A stretch of DNA of 10,760 nt from Thermus kawarayensis JCM 12314 (GTDB taxonomy: Bacteria > Deinococcota > Deinococci > Deinococcales > Thermaceae), in the NCBI GenBank assembly GCA_001311545.1, contig BBBL01000025.1, positions 1 to 10,760 on the forward strand, written 5' to 3'. Under the pieces are notes generated by a model. It did no database searches. It saw only the letters and a list, made by a program, of their open reading frames with translations, and was not told where the DNA came from. A program made the position numbers and the translations under genes. Every line of letters begins with the position of its first letter. Position 1 is the stretch's first letter. Below, in pieces: positions 5,206 through 9,976 of this stretch.

Positions 5206-5448
5206 ATGGTCGCGCTCCTGCCCAACACGGACGGCGTTCCCAAGGCCAGGCTCTCGGACCGGGCCCTGGAAGGTCTCATCCGGCGGCACGGGGCCTATGT
5301 CCACCCCCGGCTGGTGGCGGACGGGTGGGTGGACCTGGAGGCCCTCGAGGCCCTGGGCCACGTGGAGGTCCTGGAGGTCCACCCCCTTCCGGGGGAGCAG
5401 GTCCTCGTGCCTACCAGGACCGGGTGGGCGGTGCTGGAGGTGGCTTAG
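5206..5448 (+). CDS. Small unknown protein (80 aa)
   Basis: Starts MVALLPNTDGVPKARLSDRALEG, with a GGAGGTG ribosome binding site (5195-5201). The middle reads as a helix (LSDRALEGLIRRHG), then VHPRLVADGWVDLEALEALG, and the end as beta strands (VEVLEVHPLPGEQVLV, GWAVLEVA), possibly a winged-helix-like or small beta-barrel fold. No motif decides the function. Hairpin H3 follows its stop within 8 nt. Confidence 0.65.
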   Translation: MVALLPNTDGVPKARLSDRALEGLIRRHGAYVHPRLVADGWVDLEALEALGHVEVLEVHPLPGEQVLVPTRTGWAVLEVA

Positions 5449-5455
5449 GGCCAGG

Positions 5456-5475
5456 GGGGGGCCGGATGGCCCCCC
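5456..5475 (+). other. Intergenic hairpin H3
   Basis: GGGGGGCC (5456-5463), loop GGAT, GGCCCCCC (5468-5475), starting 8 nt after the TAG at 5446-5448. Confidence 0.75.
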
Positions 5476-5485
5476 TCGTTCCGGG

Positions 5486-5563
5486 GTGGCCAAGTGGGTC
5501 AAGAGGATGAGCTCCCGTTGGGAGCGCCGTCAAGCAAAGCGCCTTCTGAGGGAGGTCTTGTGA
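5486..5563 (+). CDS. Possible 25-residue basic peptide
   Basis: GTG 5486 opens a short frame encoding AKWVKRMSSRWERRQAKRLLREVL after the start residue, ending at TGA 5561-5563. It is strongly basic with tryptophans, as in small nucleic-acid-binding peptides. Its stop overlaps the GTG of the next gene (GTGA), an arrangement that suggests translational coupling. The ribosome binding site before 5486 is poor, so it may be only a leader peptide or a chance frame. Confidence 0.4.
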   Translation: MAKWVKRMSSRWERRQAKRLLREVL

Positions 5564-5811
5564 TCCGGGTCAGGAAGCACCTGGAGGAGATGGCCCAGGC
5601 GGCCAGGGCCCTCGCCCTCTACGCCGAAGACCTCCACGCCTTCCTCTCCGAGCGCCCCCTGGAGGCGGAGCGGGTGGCCCGGGAGGTGAAGGAGGCGGTG
5701 GGGGAGCTCAGGGGGCTGGTCTCCCGGCTCTACGCCCTCGAGGCCAGGGTCAGGGCCTCCCACGAGGACAACTCGGCGGCGGCGCTGAGGGAGCTCTTCG
5801 GGGAGGTCTGA
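5560..5811 (+). CDS. Coiled-coil small protein (83 aa)
   Basis: The frame opens at 5494, but GTG 5560 is preferred: GAGGGAGG lies 4 nt before it, and the upstream residues (DELPLGAPSSKAPSEGG) are not protein-like. The product is almost wholly helical, with heptad-like leucine and alanine spacing (MAQAARALALYAEDLHAFL, EVKEAVGELRGLVSRLYALEARV). The end is SAAALRELFGEV. It resembles small phage coiled-coil proteins only in a general way. The TGA (5809-5811) lies one base before the next ATG, so the genes are closely coupled. Confidence 0.6.
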   Translation: MIRVRKHLEEMAQAARALALYAEDLHAFLSERPLEAERVAREVKEAVGELRGLVSRLYALEARVRASHEDNSAAALRELFGEV

Positions 5812-5812
5812 T

Positions 5813-6477
5813 ATGGGACACACGCACTACTGGTACCTGAGGACAGCCGGCAGGGAGGCGGTGGAGAAGAGGCTCGGGACCATCCTTGAGGACTTCGCCC
5901 GGCTCCTTCCCCACCTTCCTCCCCTGGCGGGGCCGGACGGGACGGGGGGGTCAGTCCTCTACCCTCCCCAAATCGCCTTCAACGGCCCCGCCCCGGAGGA
6001 CTACGAGAGCTTCGTCTTCCCCTGGTGGAGGAGAGGGAGTGGTCCTTCGGGTTTTGCAAGACGGGGTTCGCCTGGGAGGAGAAGCGCCCCTACGACCTCG
6101 CCGTCCGAGTCTTCCTCCTCTTGGCGAAGCTCCACCTGGGGGACCTCATCCGGGTGGCCTCGGACGCTCCCCTCGCCGACTGGGCCGAGGCCGCCCTCCT
6201 GGTGGAGGAGGCGCTCGCCCTCCCCGTGGACCTCTACGGGCTCCTCGGGGTGCGGCTCCTGGAGGTGGAGGACGGCAGGAGGCGGCGCTTCCTCCTGGAG
6301 CGGTGGAGCCCGGACGACACCGGGCTTGGCGATTGGCTCCAGGCCCGGGAGCGCCTGGACCGGGAAGGCCTCCTCCTCTGGCCCTTCCGGGGACCGTACC
6401 GGGTCTTGGGGGAAGTTCACCTCCCCCAGGAGGAGCTTCCCAATCTCTGGGCCAGGGAGGGGTTCTACAGGCGGTGA
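5813..6477 (+). CDS. MGHTHYW-family phage-associated protein, interrupted by a one-base frame change
   Basis: The N-terminal part (MGHTHYWYLR, LLPHLPPLAGPDGTGG, IAFNG, EDYESFVFP) is in frame 2. The rest (EEREWSFGFCKTG, KRPYDLAVRVFLLLAK) is in frame 1. One more C in CCCC (6019-6022) joins them as SFVFPLVEEREWSFGFCKT in a protein of 221 residues. I recall a family common in phages and genomic islands with this order: an MGHTHYW start, FNG, ESFVF, FCKT and PYDLAV, then a helix-rich C-terminal half. Its biochemical function is unknown to me. The ribosome binding site GGGGAGGT overlaps the end of the previous gene. Hairpin H4 follows the stop. Confidence 0.7.
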
Positions 6478-6497
6478 GGAGGGGCCCTCAGGGCAGG

Positions 6498-6513
6498 GGG
6501 GCCTTCCGGCCCC
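6498..6513 (+). other. Intergenic hairpin H4
   Basis: GGGGCC-TTCC-GGCCCC. The 20-nt stretch GGGGGGCCTTCCGGCCCCTC (6496-6515) is identical to that at H1. Confidence 0.75.
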
Positions 6514-6578
6514 TCGAGGGGGGACGGAAAGGAGAAGAGGTGGTGCAGATGGCGCAGATGGTCTGGGGTAGGGGGCCC

Positions 6579-6627
6579 GGGGAGGAAAGGGGCTTGTCTT
6601 AGCTACACGCTTGCCCCTTTCCTCCCC
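6579..6627 (+). promoter_or_regulatory. Alternative 15-bp stem overlapping inverted repeat copy 2
   Basis: GGGGAGGAAAGGGGC (6579-6593) is the exact complement of GCCCCTTTCCTCCCC (6613-6627), which lies in the spacer of the inverted repeat at 6596-6642. The two stems interleave and cannot both form with such short connecting loops. In RNA this would be a two-state switch or attenuator-like structure. The purine strand also looks like a ribosome binding site (GGGGAGG). Confidence 0.55.
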
Positions 6628-6642
6628 CCGTGTAGCTAAGAC
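6596..6642. repeat. Perfect 13-bp inverted repeat with 21-nt spacer, copy 2
   Basis: Arms GTCTTAGCTACAC (6596-6608) and GTGTAGCTAAGAC (6630-6642), identical to the pair at 800-846. The spacer has the same length and is again C/T-rich, but differs in sequence. The surrounding stretch 6478-6709 holds no convincing gene, only H4, this structure and H5. Confidence 0.85.
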
Positions 6643-6660
6643 CGAACCGGGAAGCCCTAG

Positions 6661-6694
6661 AGGACCAGGGGGCCTAGCGGCCCCACGGGAAGAG
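6661..6694 (+). repeat. 34-bp direct repeat, left copy, with hairpin H5
   Basis: Identical over 34 bp to 6864-6897. It contains GGGGCC-TAGC-GGCCCC (6669-6684). The two copies are 203 bp apart and flank exactly one small gene. Confidence 0.85.
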
Positions 6695-6709
6695 AACGGG
6701 AGGTGAGGG

Positions 6710-6880
6710 ATGAAAGGTGGCTGTTGGGACGCCTCCGCCTTCGCCGAGGAGGCCCAGGCGGTCCTCGAGGACTGGCTCAAGGGGCTCCTCACGGACCGGG
6801 AGGCCCTGGAGGCCATCCTCCAGGCCGCCCAGGAGAACAACTTCTCCCCGGAGGTAGGGGAGAAGGACCAGGGGGCCTAG
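6710..6880 (+). CDS. Small unknown helical protein (56 aa)
   Basis: Starts MKGGCWDASAFAEEAQAVL after ribosome binding site GGGAGGTG (6698-6705) and ends GEKDQGA at TAG 6878-6880. It is mostly one or two helices (AVLEDWLKGLLTDREALEAIL, QAAQENN); no motif is recognised. The last four codons and the stop lie within the right copy of the 34-bp repeat. The left copy, before the gene, carries the same DQGA-stop sequence, as if an earlier unit with this ending once preceded it. Confidence 0.65.
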   Translation: MKGGCWDASAFAEEAQAVLEDWLKGLLTDREALEAILQAAQENNFSPEVGEKDQGA

Positions 6881-6897
6881 CGGCCCCACGGGAAGAG
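6864..6897 (+). repeat. 34-bp direct repeat, right copy, with hairpin H5b
   Basis: Contains GGGGCC-TAGC-GGCCCC (6872-6887) with the TAG of the upstream gene in the loop. Identical to 6661-6694. Confidence 0.85.
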
Positions 6898-6913
6898 GTG
6901 AAGGAGGTGAAGG

Positions 6914-7099
6914 ATGAACGACCTCAGGCTCACCCCCGAGCAGGCCGTGGCCCTCCTCAACCTCCTCCAGGCGGAGGAGGACTACGAGGGGGAGCTTTCC
7001 CGGCCACTTGAAGAGGTGAAGGAGGCTTTGAAGGTCTGGCTCAAGGAGGAGGGGCTTAGGAAGAGCCCCACGGGGAGCTACTACCTGGTCAGGCGCTAA
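6914..7099 (+). CDS. Small unknown protein (61 aa)
   Basis: Starts MNDLRLTPEQAVALLNLLQAE after a strong ribosome binding site (GAAGGAGGTGAAGG). The first part reads as a helical pair (LTPEQAVALLNLLQAEED, PLEEVKEALKVWLKEEG), and the end, RKSPTGSYYLVRR, looks like a short strand pair. Its size and pattern fit small phage or plasmid accessory proteins. Function is unknown. It is the gene just before the SSB gene and is separated from it by hairpin H6. Confidence 0.65.
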   Translation: MNDLRLTPEQAVALLNLLQAEEDYEGELSRPLEEVKEALKVWLKEEGLRKSPTGSYYLVRR

Positions 7100-7105
7100 A
7101 GGGCA

Positions 7106-7125
7106 GGGGGGGCTTTAGCCCCCCC
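7106..7125 (+). other. Intergenic hairpin H6
   Basis: GGGGGGGC (7106-7113), loop TTTA, GCCCCCCC (7118-7125), 6 nt after the TAA of the 6914 gene. It is preceded by GGGCA, as are H4 and H7. Confidence 0.8.
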
Positions 7126-7149
7126 GTAGGCCCGGTGAAAGGAGGAAGG

Positions 7150-7509
7150 ATGAAGGCGATTCTGAAGGCGTACCTGGCGAGGAAGCCCGAGCTGGTCTAC
7201 ACCAATCAGGGCGTGGCCATCTGGAAGACCTCCGTGGCGGTCCAGGGGCGGCGGAAGGAGGACGAGACGGTCTTCGTTGAGGTCCTGGCCTTGGGCGGCC
7301 TCGCCGAGGCCTTGGCGGAGGTGGACCCGCCCAAGGGGACCTACGCCCACCTGGAGGGGAGGCTCCAGACGGAGACCTACGAGGGGAAGGACGGCAAGAG
7401 GACCCGGCTCACCCTGGTCCTGGACGACTTCGCTTTCCTGGTGCGGCCCAAGAAGGCGGAGGAGAAAGCGGAAGGGGCGGAGGGAACGCCGAGCGAGGAC
7501 CTGTTCTAG
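7150..7509 (+). CDS. ssb: Single-stranded DNA-binding protein, single OB fold
   Basis: A 119-residue protein with the SSB OB-fold pattern: KAILKAYLARKPELVYTNQG, IWKTSVAVQ (24-32), VFVEVLALGGLAEAL (41-55), then KGTYAHLEGRLQTETYEGKDGKR (62-84) matching the family's kG..v.veGrl...w...dG.r, and a final strand VLDDFAFL. A short acidic linker ends in SEDLF, reminiscent of the SSB tip that recruits partner proteins. Thermus chromosomal SSB has two OB folds in one chain, whereas this has one, so it is an element-encoded type. ATG 7150 is chosen, with GGAGGAAGG just before it. It works in the same operon as the Rad52-like protein and clamp. Confidence 0.85.
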   Translation: MKAILKAYLARKPELVYTNQGVAIWKTSVAVQGRRKEDETVFVEVLALGGLAEALAEVDPPKGTYAHLEGRLQTETYEGKDGKRTRLTLVLDDFAFLVRPKKAEEKAEGAEGTPSEDLF

Positions 7510-7515
7510 AGGGCA

Positions 7516-7533
7516 GGGGGGCCAAAGCCCCCC
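7516..7533 (+). other. Intergenic hairpin H7
   Basis: GGGGGGC (7516-7522), loop CAAA, GCCCCCC (7527-7533), 6 nt after the SSB stop, preceded by GGGCA. Confidence 0.8.
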
Positions 7534-7557
7534 CTAAAGCCCCGTGGAGGTGATGGA

Positions 7558-7949
7558 ATGAACTATTCGGCCTACGCGTGCGCCCTTCTGGGCAAGAAGG
7601 CCCTGGAGCGGGAGCGGGTCCTGGAGCTTCTAGAGGAAATCCCCGACCTTCCCGAGCGGGCCGAGGTCAACCTGGAGGACGGGTACCTCTTCCTTGAGCT
7701 CGCCGAGCCCCGGGAGGAGGAAGTCTGGGCTCTGGCGTCTGTCCTCGAGCCTTCGTCCTGGAGGCGGGGCCGGACTCCGGCGGCCCCGGGTGGGCGGGGA
7801 CGAGGGAGGCCAGCGTGGAGCTCATCCCCCAAAACCTCCCGGCTAGCCCGCATGTACGAGCCTGGCGGCGGGAGAGCGAGCCCGTGGGGGAGGAGGCCTT
7901 GAAGGCTTTCCTAGCCCTTCTGAGGGAGGCGGAGAGGGAGGTGGCTTAG
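7558..7949 (+). CDS. Unknown protein, interrupted by a one-base frame change
   Basis: Starts MNYSAYACALLGKKALERER after ribosome binding site GGAGGTGATGGA. Frame 1 is coding through REEEVWALASVL (about 7746), then becomes arginine- and glycine-rich. Frame 3 takes over with RAFVLEAGPDSGG, VELIPQNLP and AWRRESEPVGEEALKAFLALLREAEREVA, ending at TAG 7947-7949. One extra base near 7740-7746 gives 130 residues. The first half is an acidic helical domain and the end is a long helix. No family is recognised. It lies between the SSB and zinc-finger genes. Confidence 0.6.
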
Positions 7950-7953
7950 GCAG

Positions 7954-7973
7954 GGGGGCGGGTGCCCGCCCCC
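7954..7973 (+). other. Intergenic hairpin H8
   Basis: GGGGGCGGG (7954-7962) and CCCGCCCCC (7965-7973), 4 nt after the upstream stop. Confidence 0.75.
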
Positions 7974-7989
7974 TCGGGCCACAGACGAG

Positions 7990-8303
7990 ATGGTGCGGGT
8001 GAAAAGCGCGAGGACGGTGGCGTGCTCCCTGTGCGGGGGAGAGGGCTTCGTCCACACGGAGTGGTTCGGCCTCCAGCCCCTCCCCTGGAGCGCCACGGAG
8101 TGCCCTGTGTGCGAGGGGCTTGGCCGGGTGCAGGAGGTGCTGGAGGAGGTGTGTGGCCCCGAGCTTCCCGGAACGGGCGCGGGATGGAGCTCCTCACGGC
8201 ATGGGTGCGGGCCTACCGGGAGGCGAGGCGGCGGGGCCTCTCCCCCGAGGAGGCCAGGGAGGCGGCGGACGAAGAGATTGGCTACGAGGAGCTTCCCTTC
8301 TGA
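7990..8303 (+). CDS. DnaJ-type zinc-finger protein, frame-interrupted
   Basis: Two copies of CxxCxGxG are visible: CSLCGGEG (residues 12-19) and CPVCEGLG (38-45), the zinc-binding module of DnaJ and many small phage proteins. Frame 1 is coding to about VCGPELP (8169). Frame 3 then gives NGRGMELLTAWVRAYREARRRGLSPEEAREAADEEIG, ending at TGA 8301-8303. One more C in CCC (8167-8169) joins them into 104 residues. Alternatively, the second part is a separate small gene starting at the in-frame ATG near 8192, though no ribosome binding site precedes it. The start at ATG 7990 also lacks a good ribosome binding site. It probably binds nucleic acid or protein; the exact role is unknown. Confidence 0.55.
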
Positions 8304-8310
8304 GGGCCTG

Positions 8311-8326
8311 GGGGCCGCAAGGCCCC
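8311..8326 (+). other. Intergenic hairpin H9 with GCAA loop
   Basis: GGGGCC-GCAA-GGCCCC, 7 nt after the upstream stop. The loop is a GNRA tetraloop. Confidence 0.8.
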
Positions 8327-8352
8327 TCGGGAATGGGCGAAGGAGGTAAGCG

Positions 8353-8654
8353 ATGCCTCTCAAGGAAAAGCTCTTCCAGACCCTGGGCAAGCTGGAGAAG
8401 GCCAAGGCGCTCCTCGGAAGGTCCACCCCGTGGCGGGGATGGACGGGCTTTTCGTGGTGGAGAGCGAGAGCCAGCCGGGGAAGCGCTACCTCGTGGACCT
8501 CGAGGCCGAGACCTGCACCTGCCCGGCCTACGCCCAGGGGAAGACCCGGCCCTGCAAGCACCAGGTGGCCGCGGTCCTCTTCCTCTGGCTTCAGGAGAAG
8601 CGGGAGCGGGCCCAGGCCCAGGCCGAGCGGGTGGCGGAGCGCCCGGTGGCCTAG
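8353..8654 (+). CDS. SWIM zinc-finger protein, interrupted by a one-base frame change
   Basis: The start MPLKEKLFQTLGKLEKAKALLGRST is in frame 1 after ribosome binding site GAAGGAGG. From VAGMDGLFVVESESQPGKRY the coding frame is 3. One extra C in CCCC (8426-8429) gives a 100-residue protein. The SWIM motif CxCx(n)CxH is clear as C55-T-C57 and C68-K-H70 (CTCPAYAQGKTRPCKH), preceded by the usual strand YLVDLEAET and followed by a charged helix. SWIM domains bind DNA or proteins and occur with recombination factors. The stop TAG begins right at an inverted copy of the dispersed repeat (8654-8676). Confidence 0.75.
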
Positions 8655-8676
8655 GTCAGCGAAGCCACCTTGTGGG
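8654..8676 (-). repeat. Dispersed AAGGTAGC repeat, inverted copy 5
   Basis: On the minus strand, CCCACAAGGTGGCTTCGC followed by TGACC, one mismatch to copy 3 at 4389-4411. It lies in the junction directly after the SWIM gene, in the opposite orientation to the other four copies. Confidence 0.8.
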
Positions 8677-8690
8677 AAGGGGGGAACAGG

Positions 8691-8711
8691 GGGGCGGGGA
8701 GAACCCGCCCC
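8691..8711 (+). other. Intergenic hairpin H10
   Basis: GGGGCGGG (8691-8698), loop GAGAA, CCCGCCCC (8704-8711). Confidence 0.75.
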
Positions 8712-8734
8712 TCGGGCTTCTTCTGGAGGTGAGG

Positions 8735-8911
8735 ATGCGGCGGACTCTGGACAGGCTCATCGGCTTGGCGGCGGTGCTGGTGGGGGTGGGCATCCCCACC
8801 CTCCGGTGGATGAGGGGGGAGGTGCCCGTGCCCAGCGAGGGGGCGGGGCTGGTCCTGGCCCTGCTGGTGGTGGCGGGCCTGGTGCTGTTGTGGACCGGGA
8901 GGAAGGCGTGA
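8735..8911 (+). CDS. Small two-helix membrane protein (58 aa)
   Basis: Starts MRRTLDRLIGLAAVLVGVG after ribosome binding site TGGAGGTGAGG. Hydrophobic segments at about residues 8-22 and 37-53 are joined by a short polar loop (RWMRGEVPVPSEG), with positive charges at both ends (MRR, GRKA), suggesting both termini are cytoplasmic. The size and layout resemble small phage holins, but that is only a resemblance. The stop overlaps the next GTG (GTGA). It is the first of four tiny genes packed without hairpins between them. Confidence 0.6.
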   Translation: MRRTLDRLIGLAAVLVGVGIPTLRWMRGEVPVPSEGAGLVLALLVVAGLVLLWTGRKA

Positions 8912-9048
8912 GCCTCCGGGCGAAGCTTCAGGCCCTGGTCCTCGCGGCCATGCGGAAGGACCCCCTGGGCCGGCCCCCGGTGGCTCTGCTGGCCCGGCTC
9001 AGGGCGGAGCGGGGGCGCAGGCCCCAGGGGAGGAAAAGGGGATGGTAG
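8908..9048 (+). CDS. Small basic protein (46 aa)
   Basis: GTG 8908 overlaps the preceding TGA, with GGGAGGAAGG before it. The product after the start residue reads SLRAKLQALVLAAMRKDP, then RPPVALLARLRAERGRRPQGRKRGW. It is an amphipathic, strongly basic helical protein without a membrane helix. It ends at TAG 9046-9048, overlapping the next gene by 7 nt. Function is unknown; the basic tail could contact nucleic acid or membrane. Confidence 0.5.
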   Translation: MSLRAKLQALVLAAMRKDPLGRPPVALLARLRAERGRRPQGRKRGW

Positions 9049-9203
9049 AGCTTCTTCTGCTCCTCGCCTTCCTGGTGGGGCCCCTCATCGCCCTCGCCCT
9101 CCTGGTGGGGCTCCTGGAGGAGACGGGTCTCATCGCCAGACCCGAAGAGGAAGACCCGGAACGCTACCGGTGGCTCCGGGACCTCTTCGAGGAGGAGGGC
9201 TAG
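9042..9203 (+). CDS. Small single-helix membrane protein (53 aa)
   Basis: MVELLLLLAFLVGPLIALAL begins a single hydrophobic segment (residues 3-25), followed by an acidic cytoplasmic-type tail (EEEDPERYRWLRDLFEEEG). Ribosome binding site GGGGAGGAAAAGGGG directly precedes the ATG. The start overlaps the previous gene, and the stop TAG lies 6 nt before the next ATG. No family is recognised. Confidence 0.6.
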   Translation: MVELLLLLAFLVGPLIALALLVGLLEETGLIARPEEEDPERYRWLRDLFEEEG

Positions 9204-9209
9204 GAGGAG

Positions 9210-9332
9210 ATGTCCACAGGCGTCCTTCAAGCCATCCTGGGCGTCCTGGACTTCGCCGTCCTCGCCACGGGGGTCCTGGCCCTGGTCCTGGCCCTCGCCC
9301 TCTACCTGGCCTGCAGGGAAGAGGCCCCGTGA
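9210..9332 (+). CDS. Tiny membrane protein (40 aa)
   Basis: MSTGVLQAILGVLDFAVLATG continues into a hydrophobic helix (VLALVLALALYLA) and ends CREEAP. The ribosome binding site GGAGGAG overlaps the previous stop. One long or two short membrane segments are possible. The cysteine just after the helix could anchor or crosslink. It closes the run of four tiny overlapping or abutting genes before hairpin H11. Confidence 0.55.
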   Translation: MSTGVLQAILGVLDFAVLATGVLALVLALALYLACREEAP

Positions 9333-9363
9333 GAGGGCCGAGGAGCCTAGGGGAAGAGAGCAT

Positions 9364-9381
9364 GGGGGGCGTTAGCCCCCC
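9364..9381 (+). other. Intergenic hairpin H11
   Basis: GGGGGGC (9364-9370), loop GTTA, GCCCCCC (9375-9381), followed by the ribosome binding site of the Rad52-like gene. Confidence 0.8.
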
Positions 9382-9405
9382 AGGAGAAGGCGAAGGAGGT
9401 GAAGG

Positions 9406-9917
9406 ATGAAGGTAGCGGAAGCTATAGCCAGGCTCACCCGGCCCCTCACGGCGGAGGAGATTGAGTGGAAGGTCATCGCTAGCAAGAACGGGCAGACCAC
9501 CATCGCCCCCTTCATCGACGCCCGGGCGGTCATGACCCGGCTGGACGAGGCCTTCGGCCCCTTCGGGTGGCAGGTGCGCTACACCCCGGCCCAGGTGGGA
9601 GAGGAGCACGGGGTCATCGCCAGCATCGCCATCAAGAACCCCGAGACCGGGGAGTGGGTGGAGAAGCAAGACGGCTCGGGGGCCACGGACATGGAGCTTC
9701 AAGGGGGAATCAGCGGGGCCTCAAGCGGGCGGCGGTGGCCTGGGGCATCGGCAGGGAGCTCTACCGCTACCCCCGGGTGGTGATTGAGGGGGAGCACCGC
9801 CACATCCCCTTCAAGGTCCTGGAGAGGCTGAAGGGCCTGCCCGAGGCGGTGGCGGCGGGAAAGCCTCTCCCGGAGGTGATTCGGCTCAACGCCAACGGGG
9901 AGACGGTGAAGCGGTAG
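9406..9917 (+). CDS. Rad52-family DNA annealing protein, interrupted by a one-base frame change
   Basis: The N-terminal part has the Rad52/Rad22 pattern: IDARAVMTRLDEAFGPFGWQVRY (37-59), VIASIAIKNPETGEWVEKQDG (70-90), then GGISG. The frame changes from 1 to 3 here, and the next residues GLKRAAVAWGIGRELYRYP match the family's most conserved helix. One extra G in GGGG (9714-9717) gives ISGGLKRAAVAWGIGREL and a protein of 170 residues ending at TAG 9915-9917. Such phage-type proteins anneal complementary single strands and pair with SSB, which is encoded in the same operon. ATG 9406 follows ribosome binding site GAAGGAGGTGAAGG. The lysine usually before GG is Q here. Confidence 0.8.
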
Positions 9918-9926
9918 GCGAGGACG

Positions 9927-9958
9927 GGCCGGGGGGTGGGAAGAGCCACCCCTCGGCC
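9927..9958 (+). other. Intergenic hairpin H12
   Basis: Outer pairs GGCCG (9927-9931) with CGGCC (9954-9958); inner pairs GGGGTGG (9933-9939) with CCACCCC (9946-9952). It starts 10 nt after the Rad52-like stop and lies 18 nt before the clamp ATG. Confidence 0.75.
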
Positions 9959-9976
9959 TCCTTTCGGAGGTGAAGG

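Noticed and set aside
6549..6602. 17-residue frame MAQMVWGRGPGEERGLS ending in the inverted repeat
   Set aside because: Too short and lacking a good ribosome binding site. Its sequence is dictated by the 15-bp stem strand. It shares with the metallopeptidase gene only the TCT TAG supplied by the inverted repeat.
8120..8911. 263-residue plus-strand frame covering the SWIM gene
   Set aside because: Only its last 58 residues (from ATG 8735) are protein-like; the remainder is a proline-, arginine- and glycine-rich shadow of the zinc-finger and SWIM genes.
9406..9917. Programmed -1 frameshift in the Rad52-like gene
   Set aside because: No slippery heptamer or following pseudoknot is evident, and many neighbouring genes show the same one-base deficit in G/C runs, so a shared sequencing cause is more likely.
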